Assembly: GCA_946807835.1 (NCBI GenBank)
Contig: OX327696.1
Coordinates: 8,072,501-8,136,500, forward strand
Source of the DNA: Ailanthus altissimus
Taxonomy: Eukaryota > Streptophyta > Magnoliopsida > Sapindales > Simaroubaceae
DNA: 64,000 bases
Reading direction: 5' to 3'
Part shown: piece by piece, positions 46,765 to 60,616 of the stretch
Numbering within the stretch: the first letter of the stretch is position 1
How the letters are laid out: each line of letters starts with the position of its first letter
The notes under the pieces: model-generated
Seen by the model: the letters and a program-made list of their open reading frames with translations, nothing else
What the model was told of the DNA's origin: nothing
The model's database searches: none
Program-made: the position numbers and the translations under genes

Positions 46765-49329
46765 CTGATCTACTTTTATATATGTATTCAAGAAAACCCA
46801 ACAACAAAAGATAAAACTAATATAACTGTAGAAAACCCTAGTTCGATAAACAACCGTCCACTTGCTTCTTGGACGACGATCGAGCTCTCCGATAAACTGA
46901 AGAAGCTCAAGTATTATATATGGCCAGGAGAGAAATAGTTAATTAAACCAAGATCATCAAAATTCAAAAGAGAGATTATATGCGTATGTATTTGTGTATA
47001 AGTATGAGATATATATATATATATGTATATATATGTCGGGTGAATTAAGAAAGGTGAAAATGAAGCAGAGATGGAGAAAAAGGAGATCAGAATAAATAGA
47101 ACATATAAAGAAGAAGGAGAGAAGTGTTTGATTTTCCGTTAGAAAGTGAGAGGGTTTGGACAGACTTGGTACCAGCCAGCGATTGATGCAAACGTCTAGG
47201 CTAACAAACGCCTTATAAGTAATCAACCTACAATTATATTATTATTATTTTTCATTATTAGTTAGTAATTATTAACTATTATTTTTTTTCTTTATATATA
47301 AACTAACTCCATATACATGAAATTGAAAGCTAGAGAGTAGAGAAGAGAGGTTGCTTGGTGGGGTGAATTTCGTTCTGCTTTCAACATCTTTCCAAGTTAA
47401 TTTCTAACCTACTTATAACCCACCTTCCCCTTGTTCATATTTTCTTTCTTTTTTTTAATAAATAAATAAAATAGAAGAAGACATTAAAATGGAATTTTCA
47501 TTAATGAATCTTAATTGTCATCTAATGAAAAAAAAACCTATTTCCTATTTACTAGTAAATTCTTAAATTGTTTGCCATCCTCAGTAAAATAAAAAAAAAA
47601 GAAGGCTCCACAATAGATCAGATCCTCACTTAAGTTAAGGTTTCACCTAACTTTTTATTAGCACGTGATTAGTAAAAATTAGTGATCGTTAGAAAAAAAT
47701 TAATATAAGAATAAATCTTAATCACTTGTACTTAATACAAAACACGTAATAGATGATCTTTAAAAATTTAAGCAAAACTTAACTTAGGAGAGGATCATAA
47801 TTCTTAAATAGATAACTCATCTAATTATTTGGTAGCGTCTATTGGAATTTAATTCGAATTATTATTGTAGTAACTTTTAGATGGTAGTCATTAATTTTGA
47901 AGTGCGGGGCTTATTACCTGGGTGCTTTAATTAGTTTAATTTGTAAAAGCTTTTAATCTGGTGCAAAAGAAATCCAAAAATAGTACCATCGAGAGATATT
48001 CAATTCGAATAATCTTACAACAAAATTAGGAGAGAGCACAAACTTTGAGCTACTCATATTATATTTTCACTTTGAATATCTAACTTGACTTTTTCAACTA
48101 TAAAATAATAATAATATACACATTTTAAATTATTAATCTCATACAATTGGCTGATAATTTTTTATAATATATAAAAATATCTTATCTCGGGGTTTGAATA
48201 TCTTTAAGCGATTTGCAAATCGAGAGTTCGAACTTTAACAAATGTTAAGATCGTGTAATAATTTTTCTCTTATTATAAAAGTGTCTTCTCTTTTTATATG
48301 AATCCATACTCTCTTTATGAAGTATATCTTCAAGTGTATGTTAATGTGAAAATAAAATTTTAACTCGATTAGTTTTTATAAAATATTAATATTTTTTAAA
48401 AAATCCTTAACCCCTTGTGTAATAATTCAAACCTTATCTAAGAATGGGGAGTCGAGATTGGTATTATGCAATGTATTACATATAAACAAAAATAATGAAT
48501 AGTAATTAATTAGATTAAGTAAAGAGGGGGGTATTGGTATTGTTGTTTGAGTAGGGAGTCTATGTGATGTTATTTTGATCACCTTTCAAACCTAACTAAC
48601 AATGTAGCCAAACGATAAACCACCTCAGAACTGCACGTGGAAACTTGAGCAGCCATCGTTTACCTGCTTCTTTCGAGTCAAATATCTAGTCTTCACCCCT
48701 TGTCGTGTACTTGCTGTTCAAAAATGCTAAAATTACAACCCTAACCTAAAACTCTAGTGGGTTGTTTAAAATGTCATTTTCCGCACGTGATAACTTAATC
48801 AAATAGTCAAGTGTACGCTCCTCAACTATAAAATTAAAAAGTTTAAATTTCAATAAATAAATATTAAAATGGTGTAATAATTTTTTTTTGTTTTTTTAAA
48901 GAGTGTTTGTGCTTTTTAAAAGTCTTTTTTTTATATCTATCGGATCTTACTCGAAATAATTTTACCTATATATAAAAATAGAAATTTTGAAAATGTGTTA
49001 CCAACTACTCGACCAATGGTGATTTGCCACTAATAATATTATTTATTTGGGTTTACTCCGTAAATCTCCCTTCCCTCAACTTTAAGGCAACAATTTTTCT
49101 TTTAAAAAAAAGGAAATTAGGCAATTAACTCAAATCAACAAAGAATATACACATAGAAATGGTTAGGAATGGTTATGGAAAAATTAATTCATCCCCAAAT
49201 CAAATTCAAGTTGGGGATAGGAATGGTTTAGTTTTTTAAAATTCAATCTAAAAATTTGATTTAATAATGTAATTAAAAAAATTTTAATAATAATTTTTGT
49301 TCTTTTAAAAATTATTCTTTATTATTAAA
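46765..49329. other. Upstream region of the MYB gene and gene-free DNA
   Basis: The first few hundred bases should hold the MYB promoter and 5' UTR (minus strand). A short (AT)n run lies near 47010-47023. I found no other gene and no clear transposon; open frames here have no family features. Confidence 0.5.
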
Positions 49330-50490
49330 ATAAAAAAGAGTTCTTCTTCTTTAATGTTGATAAAATCTAAATATTTTAAAAAACTTAATTAAACCTAATT
49401 ATTTAGTATTATATAAAAAATTAAACTGAAGAAACTTATCCGATCGTATTCGATCTCTTATTAAGCGTCCTACTAATTTATTTCTTTATTAAAAATTTAC
49501 TTATTATCACATAAGGTTCTAAACAAAAAAATGAAAAGTTTGCTTGCAAAAATTTTATAGTGTTGATATTTTTTTTTAATGAAGTTTCTTAATTATTAGA
49601 ATTTAAATTTTGTAAAAAGAACTTTGAATTTCAAGATAATTCATTTAAGATAATTTTGTTAGTATATTATAATTATATAGTGCGAAAAATTATTTTATAA
49701 AATTAAATTTGTGCAAGTTAAATAATATTTTAAAACATTAATAAAAAGAAAATCGGGTATAGTATATTTATGGGGATCCCTATCCCCATTTTTGGGATTT
49801 TCAACCTCGAATTTGAATTATATAAATTAGGTATGGGGCGGGAATATGGAGTCTCACCCCATGCTAGTATAAGGGATGAGGAATGTTATCCCCCTAACAT
49901 GTTCCACTGTCAGCCCTAATTAGATTAATGGTTAGTATGGCTAGCAATGAGATCCAGGGTAGAGATGACATTCTCTATCCCCATATTTGAATGGGTGAGA
50001 CTCTTTATATCCATTCCATATCCGATTTATATAATTTGGGTTCGAGGCGGAAATCCTCATGACTACTCCATATTCATTTTTTTTAAATACTCTTTAATTT
50101 ATATCAGTTTAATTTTGTAAAATAGTCTTTCACCTCATATAATCATAATATACCCAAAAAAATTGTCCTAAATAGAATTATATTAAAATTTTAAATTCTT
50201 TCCACAAACTTTAAATTCTGATAGTAAAACACTTCATAAAGAAGCAATACCAACACTATAAACTTTTACAAGAAAATATTTTATCTTTTAATTTAAATTC
50301 TCATGTGATAATAAGTTAATTTTTAATAAATAAATAAATTAGTGGAATACTTGTAAGAGGCCAAATGCGATCAGGTAAATTTCTTCGTTCTTCAATTTAA
50401 TTTCTCATATGATACTAATTAAATCGGATTAATTAAAAAAAAGTTTTAGAATGTTTATACTTTAACAACATTAAAAAATGATGACTTTTT
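49330..50490. repeat. Large inverted repeat (two ~0.5-kb arms)
   Basis: The left arm (about 49330-49895) reads, after reverse complementing, like the right arm (about 49990-50490) over most of its length, at perhaps 70-80% identity by eye. Matching blocks include CTACTAATTTATTTCTTTAT / CACTAATTTATTTATTTATT, TTATTATCACAT, TTTATAGTGTTG and TTATATAA beside TTCGAG. The centre, near 49900-49985, is richer in G and C (GGGATCCCTATCCCC nearby). This could be two copies of one element inserted head to head, or a fold-back element. Confidence 0.7.
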
Positions 50491-50511
50491 TTCACTTCAA
50501 TAACAAAGAAC

Positions 50512-50850
50512 TAGGGGTAGGCACAGTGCGGTTCGGTCTGATTTTTTACGAAATCGAACCAATCCAATTTAATTTTTTTTTAAAAATAAAATTAAAAAAA
50601 AAATTTTTAATGAGAAAAATCGAACCGATTTTTTTCGATTTGGTTTTTTTGGTTTTTTTAATTTAAATTATGAGTTTTTTTAATTTTCGGTCAAATTTTT
50701 TCAATTTTTTTCAATTTTTTTGGTGAAAAAATCGAACCGAAACGGTCAGTTCTTTTGCCAAGAAAAAAAAATCAGACCAAACCGAACCGAACCAATCACC
50801 GGCCGATTCGGTTTGATTTTTCGGTTCCCCATTTTTTTTGCCCACCTTTA
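50512..50850. mobile_element. hAT-like MITE with imperfect 8-bp target duplication
   Basis: The ends are TAGGGGTAGGCA and, reverse complemented, TAAAGGTGGGCA, the usual end type of hAT MITEs. The flanks CAAAGAAC (50504-50511) and CACAAAAC (50851-50858) match at six of eight positions. The interior is a run of GGTTCGG / CCGAACC motifs that makes it self-complementary. The open frames across it are not genes. Confidence 0.7.
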
Positions 50851-51017
50851 CACAAAACAATTTTTAATTTTTATGAGACCAAAGAACAATGGTTGTTATT
50901 AAGATTTTTTTTTTTTTGTGCTTTTAAATAGGATTTTCATGTTCAGTTCAAGGAAACTAATTCAATCTCTGTCTCCAATCCGAATTTGATTCAAAAATAA
51001 TGATGCTCAAAAAGCAG

Positions 51018-51038
51018 TAAATATATATATATATATAG
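51018..51038. repeat. (AT)n microsatellite
   Basis: About ten AT units. Confidence 0.85.
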
Positions 51039-51159
51039 GAATATTTCATTCGAAGAAATCTAATTAAACATATTTATTAACATTATACGTATATCAATTT
51101 TAAATCCAAAAGTTTATTTCACCCATTTACAGTACATTTGCATGCACATGGCTAAAGAA

Positions 51160-51359
51160 ATAATGAGTAATACTATGTATATATAATTGTATTTTAAGTG
51201 ATATAGATGCATCAATTAGTAATTGGTATTTATAATTATCATATTAATAAATAATTAATTAATTAATAACTACCTAATAAATAATCATCATCAATTAATA
51301 ACATATCATTTAAAATACAATTATATTCCAACTATTTATATATAACATTACTCATTATT
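51160..51359. mobile_element. Palindromic AT-rich MITE, copy 3
   Basis: The ends AATAATGAGTAATACTATGT and, reverse complemented, AATAATGAGTAATGTTATAT are inverted repeats. Both arms continue with TAATTGTATTTTAARTGATAT. It looks related to the elements at 39945 and 42505. Confidence 0.7.
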
Positions 51360-53254
51360 TAATAAGTACATTTATTAAACTAAAAATCAACAAAAATCCA
51401 CACACAAATCACTACAAAAGTTACAAAGAACATAATAGAAGCATTCGATGATTTTTATTTCAAACCATGTGTATAACTCGAAACATAATGTAGGTGGTAA
51501 GTAATTTATGTATAAAGTTTGATAAATACATTAATAAGAACAGCATATTAGCAAGTTATTTTGTCAATTATACACTACTCTCAAGTATAAATGGCATCCT
51601 ATAGTACTCACATGTCACATGCACATTTATAGAAACTTAAATTTATTATAGTCACGTAGTTAGCTAGGCTACTCCTCAACTTACAACCAAATTATTGTCC
51701 TAATCTAATAGGCAATATTCCCAATTGTTTTTTTTTTTTTCCTTTATTTGATTATATATAGCATCTATATCATATAGAAACTACATCGCGTACAAGAGTC
51801 TTGATTATTTCTTTTATGTATTGTGTTAGGTACATTATTAAATGAGCTCAAAAGCTCACTTTATTTTGTTTTTTTTAAAAAAAGTTCATAAAAATCAAAA
51901 TAGATAATAATCGTGAATTTCAACCCAAAAAGTAAAGATATTCGAATTAGGTAATTCCGTCTGTCAATTCAAGGACTTTAGAAATAGGTTACATAAAATT
52001 TGTTGATATGGAAACGGATTAAAATTATTATTCTATTCAAAATTAGATTAATTTAATTGTTATTTTTTATGACAAGAAATTTCTTCTTAAATAAATGAAT
52101 CCTATTTAAATCCTCATCAATTGATGTATTATAAATTACATGAGATTTTGAACTCTAATTAAACACTAATTAATTGCGTTTTGTATGCTCATACATAACT
52201 GAAGCATAACTAAAAAATTGCAATATAAATAAATGGATTATTCATCCTTAAGGATTATCAATCATAATTATCAAATACTCAAAGCATTTAAAGCATAACA
52301 TTGTACTTGTTATTGAAACATTACACACATCAAATATCTATTTTTGAAAAAAAAAATACTAACTTAAAAATTAAAGTGCCTTTAAAAAAAAAAATTGGTG
52401 CTCTCTAAAAAAAATTCGTAAAATATTCAAGAGTAAAAAGATAAAATCGTAGAATTCCAAATTTTAGAGCTTTCACATTACAACATCACTTAAATATTTA
52501 TTAAATATATTAAAAATTACTGCCATGATTATATAACCGTAGAGAAATAATTAAGAATTACGGCCATGATTTAATTATGAAACTTTATAGTTCCCACAAA
52601 ACCCCCCTAATTCACACTCCAAATTAACATGTCCACAAGTTTTCTTAATTGCACTCCTTTAAACAAAACATACCTTTATTGCCAAAAACGCTTATATAAA
52701 ATACCTTCTATGTATAAATTGTTTTACAAGAATTCCATTTTTTTTTTTAAATAAATTGAGATGCAGAATACATTCTTGAAGTAGGTACACAACCCGAACA
52801 AATTTTTTCACGATTTATATGAACAAATAATTCATTTTGTTAAATGCTTATACTTTTTTTTTTATAAAAATTACTACTTTTTTGGTAATTTTTATATTTA
52901 TCACTCTAATTTATTCATATTCTCTCATTACCTCTATTTTGTCAAAAAAATTACTAAAATGATTACCTTTTAAATTCTTTTACAATTTTTTTTTTTGATG
53001 TAACATGTGAATGATATATTTAATACTTAAATGATTATATTTTTTATTATATTAATTTACAACTTGCTTAAAATCTATAAAAAAAAATTCATTACAAACT
53101 TAATAAGGAGTATATATTCACTAAAACAAATTTAATAAAGAAATTCCAAACCCACAACCAATTTAAAAAAAAATTTGGTATTTCAATTTTAAAATAAACG
53201 CAAAGGTAAATTTAGAGGTATTTGTCTCAAATTTAATCTGTTGCCATCCCTATA
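51360..53254. other. Gene-free AT-rich stretch, nothing recognised
   Basis: Long A and T runs and no coding signal on either strand. Confidence 0.55.
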
Positions 53255-53457
53255 AATAGTGCTAGATTTAAATATACAAATTAAACTTTTTACTATGACT
53301 AATGAGTCACTAATAAATGACTATTACTTATTAGATAATTATTAAATTTTTTTAATTCTTATTAATATGATAATTATATAATATTAATCAACAATTAATA
53401 CATCAAATACTACATTAATTAAAACTTTACACCTCAACTATATGGCATAACACTATT
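53255..53457. mobile_element. AT-rich MITE with terminal inverted repeats
   Basis: The ends AATAGTGCTAGA and, reverse complemented, AATAGTGTTATG are inverted, and both arms carry an AAACTTTT / AAAACTTT block. A worn relative is seen near 39640-39810. Confidence 0.55.
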
Positions 53458-53913
53458 GTATATAAATATATATAGAGAGAATGCTTTTCAAATACAATTG
53501 TTCATATCTTTCTAAAATATGCACATCTATCTTTCCACGAATGTCTAACATTAAATTTTAACTAAAAAATAACATATTTTAAAGTGCAGACATCCATGTC
53601 TAAAAATCATTTTATATAGTAATTTTTTACTTCATACATTTGCATTATGTTAGATATATAATCGAAACCCTTTGTACAAATACTAACATTCCTCATTTTT
53701 TATTGACATTGAGTAACTTTTGTATTTAAAAAAAGAAAGTAACATTTATAAAAATTATCAAGTGAACATTCACATTTAAGATTTCTCAAATCTTACAATA
53801 TTATTAATAGACATACATAAAAAAATTTTAGAATTTATGGTGATTCAAAATAAAAAAATTAATTTATTTTGAGTTAAAAATCAAACAAGAATCGAATAAA
53901 AACAAGTACATAT

Positions 53914-55998
53914 TGAATGTAAAAAAAAATTGAAAACAAAAAGTCAAAAGTAAAATACTATTCACACACAATTATTGTTCATGCGTTAAGTATTATTTAC
54001 ACAACAACTTGTAAGTGCTTTCTATTTTGACTAAATTCGACTTATTTGAGTAAGTTTTAAATTTTTCTTCTATGCGAACTCTTATTCCAATAAAAAATAA
54101 AATTTTTAAAAACTTTGTAAACATTATATAAACTCTTATAATTCATTAAAATTATCAATATATCAAAAGTGAAATAATAAAGGACTAGAGTAGCATTAAA
54201 GCGTTGTGCGCAAGTGTGAAAGAATGTCATAGAGTATTTGAGCTCTAGATGCATAAACGCGAAAAAAGCACTAGATAAATTCTTTAAGAGTTTTTTATTA
54301 TTGTATTCTTTGGGTTCTCTTAGAGTTTATGTATTATTGTATTCCTTTAAGTTTCTATTGTAAAAAATTCTTTGTGTATAAAAAAATTTAATAAAAAAAA
54401 AAGCAAAGATCTAAGATCCATTGTAGACGTAAACAATTAATATCAAACCACGAATATTCTTGTGCTTTGTGTGTATGATTGTTTTTTCTATTTCTTGATT
54501 GATCTTACTTATTCTTATTTTATTTGTGAGTAAAAACTTCCGTAAAAGCACTAAGGGTTCTAAGGTACTAAATACAGAGCCAAAAAATATTAGCACGCAT
54601 AAAAATCCTCAACAAACTGATATCAAATCTATGGTTAAAGTCAATGGCTGAACATAAGTTGTTCAACTAAGAGAACTCACAAGTATGGAAACAGAATAAT
54701 AAGGAAAAAGATAAAAGCCTGAGAATGCAGTAGGTTGACTACATGGAAAATACTAAAGAGTAAAGATGAAAGAACAATTGAAAATAAAAACAAAGAAGAA
54801 TAGAGGAACTAAGATTAATCTATGAATAAAACTTAAAGTTATAATATTTGATGGCTTCTTTTGAAGAATGAATATGAAATATATTTAAAAGTTTATAAGT
54901 GAGAAGCACAGTTGAGGCTATATGCTTGGAACAATGTTGTGGAGTCTTAACATGAATTTGTTAAGAGAATGCATACCAAAGATATTATTAAAGTTTATCT
55001 TAATAGAATGATAAGAATCAAAAGAAAATGTATAATAAAGAACGATATAGCCATAAAGATATTGTGATGGTGTCTAATCATAATATAATAACTACTCAGA
55101 AAAAGATATATTTAAAATCTTTGAAGATCGTAATCATGAGCCTTAAAATAGTTAAATCGAACATATTCTTAATTAAAATCAACGCTAGGATAATTTAACG
55201 TAGGCTAAAAAGTGAATGATTCCTTAAAAAAAACTTCTTAAAAAAATTTTAAATCAAAGAAAGATTTGTTAAAATTTTAATAATTAAAAATTAATTTAAT
55301 TTTGAATTTGAAACTAAAGAGTTGAACATGAGAACGAATATACGTTGGACATACAAAAAATAGCAAAAACAAAAAGTTGAAAACAATGCACTATTTACGA
55401 AGGTATTGTTTAAAAAAAATACTATCCATACAAGAACTATTCATGCACAAGAGTACTATTCACCTAACAACTTGTGAGTATTTCTTATTTTAACTCAATT
55501 CAACTTATTTGAGTGAATTTTGAACTTCTCTTATATGTAGACTCCTATTCTAATAAAAAATAAAATTTCTAACAACTTTATAAACACTATATAAATTTTT
55601 ATAATTCATTAAAATTATTAATGCATCAACAAAAAAAAAATTAAAATAACTTTCAAGCACTGAATGCAAATGCAAAAAATACCATATAATACTTGATTGT
55701 TAGGCATATAAACATAAAAAAATACTAGATAGATTTTTTAAATTTCTCTTATAAAAATTCTTTATGTATTAAAAAACTAAATAAAAAAAATGAAGATCTA
55801 AAATTCATCTTAAACATAAATGTTTATTATCAAACCACATTTTTATGCCTTGTGTGTATAATTATTTTTTTATTTTTTAATTAATCTTATTTATTCTTAT
55901 TTTATTTATAAATAAAAACTTTTTACAAAAATACTAAGAATTTTAATATGCTAAATACCGAAATAAAAAAATACTAGGACTTATAAGAATCTTTAACA
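53914..55998 (+). mobile_element. Small non-autonomous copia element with two LTRs
   Basis: Two direct repeats (about 53914-54614 and 55346-55998) share blocks such as GATCTAARATYCATYKTA and TTATTCTTATTTTATTTRTR. Both end in AACA. After the left one comes TGATATCAAATC (54618-54629), a worn initiator-Met primer site. The interior of about 730 bases starts with ATGGCTGAACATAAG and has worn gag-like coding text with stops. No pol is present. The left ends of the LTRs are approximate, and no target duplication was found. Confidence 0.7.
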
Positions 55999-58900
55999 AA
56001 AGTTGATTAATTTTTGCAATTTCGTGAATAGCCAAATGAATAAGCATCTACTTCCCGAAGAAATCAAAAAATTTCTTGAGAAATTTTTAGTACAAACAAT
56101 TAAATTTTTCGCACAAATAATTGGATTTTTACACTTTTTGAAATAATACTCACATTCTTTTTAAGATCCTAAGTTTTTAGTCTAAACTTATGATAGCTAT
56201 TGGGAATGCTTCATGGGGGGAGATCGAACGACGGGCCGTATGCAAGTTCCTTATGTTATCACAACCACAATAATAATCCAACGTCCCAAAATAGCCCGAT
56301 GGAGGAGACTTTTCAATAATAATCATGTTTTTTAAAATTAAAAAAAATTGATATCAATGAATCTTCGTTTTGACCGTTGGCCTACCACTGTCCCAAGTTG
56401 GAGAACAATTGCTTGTTATAATAGTAAAGAGAAGAAAGCCATCTCTCATCTTTCATTCACCCACCAAATTGTCTAAACCAAAAAGCTCTGGTAACTGTCA
56501 CTACTTAACCGTTTTCCTCAACTGTGAACAAAACAAAACTCTTCTCTCTTATGTCTAAGTCTAACTTCTGACCTTCCAGAAAAAAAATCAATGAACAAAA
56601 CTAAAGAGATTGAACAATGGCTAATCAATCATATGGCCTCACAAAGATCATCTCAATTGAGTTTATAATTGATCGCCATCGCCATACAGGATCGATGATC
56701 CAACTATTGACTGAATCCTAACAGAGACATAATACAAGTTTCTACATACGGGAGTTCTTTCTTGACTGCTCATCTGTTTTTACCTACTTTACATCTAAGC
56801 TATCAGAGATTTTCTCCATTCCCCAAGAGTTCGTTCCTGCTTCAAATTCTTTCACATTTGCTTCTTAACTACAAGAACATAGACTTACACGATTTCTTGT
56901 AACTTTTTGTTGCAGCAACAATTTCACAATCTTCATCAACTACTCAATTGGATGCTCTTGTCCAATAAGGCATATTCTATCCTTGTTCCAAGTGGCAAAA
57001 CTTTCAACCTTCATAATCTGACAACCTTCATTCTTCCTAATGGCTCACCAAAATGCTAGGAAGATTATGGTTATTTATTTAGTGTAATTTTGTTTATCAT
57101 ATTTGGAAAATGAATGTCGTTATGGACATCTAAACTGCTGGGAAATTTATCAGCTGTCATGTTCCACCTACCCACAGCACCTCCTATTATTTAGCATAAA
57201 TGCTTGTATTTTCTACTTCAAGCTTGGCCCAAAAAAAAAAAGATTAAGGGGGACTTGCAATGCATCTCTTTCGTCATATTTGACGCTAAGTTACCAAATT
57301 TGAGATTAGGGTTTCTGAAAACAGAAGTTTTCTCAAACTTCTCAACTGTAAAACTGCCAGAAACCAACTTATGCACCATTAAGATTGATTTCTTTTCTTC
57401 TAAAGCTAGCTTAACTCTAAAAGTATACACCCACCTATCAAAAAACTATGTAAATATTGACATCCCCTTTAACTACCTATTTCCATTGATATAATATGCT
57501 ATAGCTGTCAAGACCATAATTTCACCATTCCCATGACTCCTTTTGGAATATAAATAAGTAAACAACAAACAGAATATAAATTGAAAATAAATATGCTTTT
57601 TGGTTGTGGAAACAAGAAAATCAAATGCAAAATACTCCTTGAGTGAAAAGCACTTTTGAGCTTGTGGGTATTAGGTAGAAGACACAGATGTTAATGTTAA
57701 AACTGTTGGCATGGACACATTCCTTTAAATGGATTTTAGTACTAACCTTGATGGAATAGAACACCTTTACATCATTTAATGCCAACAGAATAACTTCTAA
57801 CATATGTCTCTGGGATCAAAGGATATAATTCCCTTCCAAGTGGGAAGAAAAGCTCTTAATCAACCTGCTTCTAAAAACTACATGAATTTTAAAAATAGGA
57901 ATAATGATTATTTAAAGGAAATCTAAAAAGGTGCTTTTGACAATGATACCTTCAAAAAATGAGCATCCACATCAATAAGTTATTTTAATTAAAATATATT
58001 AGAGATCCCACTAACATACTCGACGTGTAGTTGAAGAAAACTTTATCTTTAACGTAGTAGGATATTCTATTAGTAGCATGAAGAACAAGTGCACTGAAAT
58101 ACCATTTCTTTCGGCTCAAGTGTTGATTGATGCAATAAACTTACAAGCCCAGTATGATTGCAATGTTTTGTCATGTTTGAATTTGACTAGTGCAGAGCCT
58201 ATATCCATATAACTACCTGCTCCAGGAACCATAGGGTAAAAGAATCAAAAATGTTTTCAACACTACTAAAGAGTGCGGCGGCATTCACTCTTTAAGCCAC
58301 TAGTATGATGACAAGTTCACCGCCTATCACAGATTTTTCGTGGATCAAATAGTTAAGCTCCACGCAAGTATATTTCACAAGATTATTATAATTATGTTTG
58401 CGTGTACACAAAGATATACCGACAGTTGATACTGTTCATCTCAATCTCTGATCTTATCACCAGTCAAGGTTCAATGATACTAACTAGAAAATGAAGTGCC
58501 AAAGGAGAAGTATATAATGATGCCATGGGACTTTTCAGTTTTTCTATGGCGGTTGATACAAATAATCATACAGTTATTTCATTTAATAAACATAGTCTAA
58601 TAATGATCAATTCTTGACAATACTCCATTCAGTTTCCAAACCATTTTAATCAATAATAACATGAACATTAATATGTTCTTTTGTTCTTTTCCCTCTCTAA
58701 GCCTCAACTATACATTCTTATAAAAATAAGCATCCTCATTTTTCACATACCTCAGCTACTTTTCAAGTATTAATAAGACTAAGATACCCTCAAGTTTTAT
58801 GTGATCTCTAGGAGATAACATAAGCATAGGCTAACACCAAAAAAAAAAACATAACTATATGTCAAAGATAGACTTTATAAAAAACAGATAACACTTATTG

Positions 58901-59774
58901 AAAAGAAAAACACACAAAACAATCACAATTACCTATTTGCTGGGAACTTTGAATCAGTGTATCATCACCAGAAAACAAGCAACCAATCTAATAAGGAAAG
59001 TATCACATTGGTAGTAACGAAAAATTAATAATAATTCCTGATTTTTGATTCAATGTGCATAACCTTCTTAGATTTTAGTTGCGCAAAATTATATACTGAA
59101 ATCTAGTAATACCTATACGTATCATGATTAATCTGAATGCATTTAAAGCTAAAAACATTATAAGATGTAAGGGTTTTGAACCTCCAACCTAAAGTAAATA
59201 AGGTTAAAACCTCTTCCATCTATTAGATTTGAATATCTTGAAATTTTTTATAAGGTCATTTTTCCATGAATTTAAGGGCGAAAGGGGTTGATTCTTCACT
59301 TATTAATGGTTAAAAAATACTTTATTGAAAGTAACTAGAACAAAATGAACTATTAAATCTTAAGGAAAAATTAATCAAAACCAACAAGCTCGCGAGACTA
59401 AATATTAAGGGCAACATAGAGTAATGATGAGAGCAAGATTATGTCAGAGTTCTTTCTTTCAATCCTATTGGACTGCACATACTAAAAAACAAGCAAAATC
59501 AATCAGAAAAGTAATTTAAGGCTATGAAATACGTCATTAGGAATTTATCATCCATAATTTCTTTTAGACACACAAAGATGATAAGCTCTACGACTAGAAT
59601 ATGATTATCACCTTTTAACTCAAGAAAAGACGTCCCTTACAATGTTAAGCAAGAACTTAAGCAAATTCAATAATAAAAGTTATATAATTTAAAGCTGAAC
59701 AAGCACCAAAATGCCTCAAAATCCCCATCCTTTATTTGGGTTATAGAATATATAGAGCCTAATTATCACCTGAA
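55999..59774. other. Gene-free stretch, nothing certain
   Basis: Several open frames of 60-96 codons (for example at 57103-57494) have no recognisable motifs and no homologous feel. The part at 56370-57500 is less AT-rich than the surroundings and could belong to an untranslated or non-coding transcript. No transposon ends were identified. Confidence 0.4.
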
Positions 59775-60105
59775 GTTTTATTAGGGATAGGTATTTGAAA
59801 TTCGTTTTTGTTTTTTCTATTTGCCCTAGTTTCTACTTCCTGTGAGTAAAAGAAAACCGTCCTAGTCTATTTCCTACTAATCAAAGGGCATTATCCTAAT
59901 ATGTTTCCTATATAAAAAGTGGCGTGAAGGCAAGTTTTGTATCTTGTAATTCTTCTTTATCATAGTGAAAACTACAGCAATGATGGATATTGCCCTAAAT
60001 TATGAGTGAACCACTATAAATTTTGTGTGCCTTTTTTATTCTTCATTTATATTATTTAGATTGCTCTTTTTATTAAGCGAATTAGGGCTTAATCCTTAAA
60101 GCGGG
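59775..60105 (+). repeat. Copia-like LTR relic
   Basis: The segment has a promoter-like CCTATATAAAAAGTGGCG (59907-59924), then TTGTATCTTGTAATTC and GTGAACCACTATAAATTTTG (60007-60026), a combination typical of the U3-R-U5 region of plant copia LTRs. No element body follows. The ends are not defined. Confidence 0.45.
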
Positions 60106-60616
60106 CAACCCATCCAAACCTAAATGCTAGTCTACTTTGTGCTAGGGCATCATTGTCGTCAAAAACACTAATCTCCAATTACATGCAAAATTATGAATTA
60201 TATGGATATAGTAAAGTTTGGCATAAGGCATTATGTTCTAATAACTTGTTGAGGCTTATAAATACTTTTGGTCCTGATTTCAAGAATACATGTGATCTTC
60301 CTAAAGGAGCATAATCCCAAAAAAAAAGTGTACATTGGAAGATGGAAAAGTAATTATTATCAATAATATTCAGCAGTCAAAAAATGCCACATATTTTCTC
60401 CAAGATCTTCATATAATAATTTACAACAGTGAATTCAGGTGATTGGCAAGATTAGTTTGCAACTACACGCCATGATATTAGAACTTTAACTGAGAAAAAT
60501 TTGCTAAACTACAATGGAAAGGATGGTTTTTCAACGTCAAATATCGAACAACATTCCCCTACTCAATATAATATAAAAAAGAAAAAAATCATAGTTAAAA
60601 TTGTCGTATTTTATAC
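60106..60616. other. 3' flank of DPB2
   Basis: Likely holds the 3' UTR of DPB2 (minus strand) just below 60617. No other gene seen. Confidence 0.5.

Noticed and set aside
50478..50902. Two short + strand frames in the GGTTCGG-rich segment
   Set aside because: They arise from the repetitive self-complementary interior of the hAT-like MITE.
57103..57494. Frames of 66 and 96 codons as a possible small gene
   Set aside because: No motif, no homologous feel, overlapping frames on both strands and no clear splice or start signals; left as unassigned.
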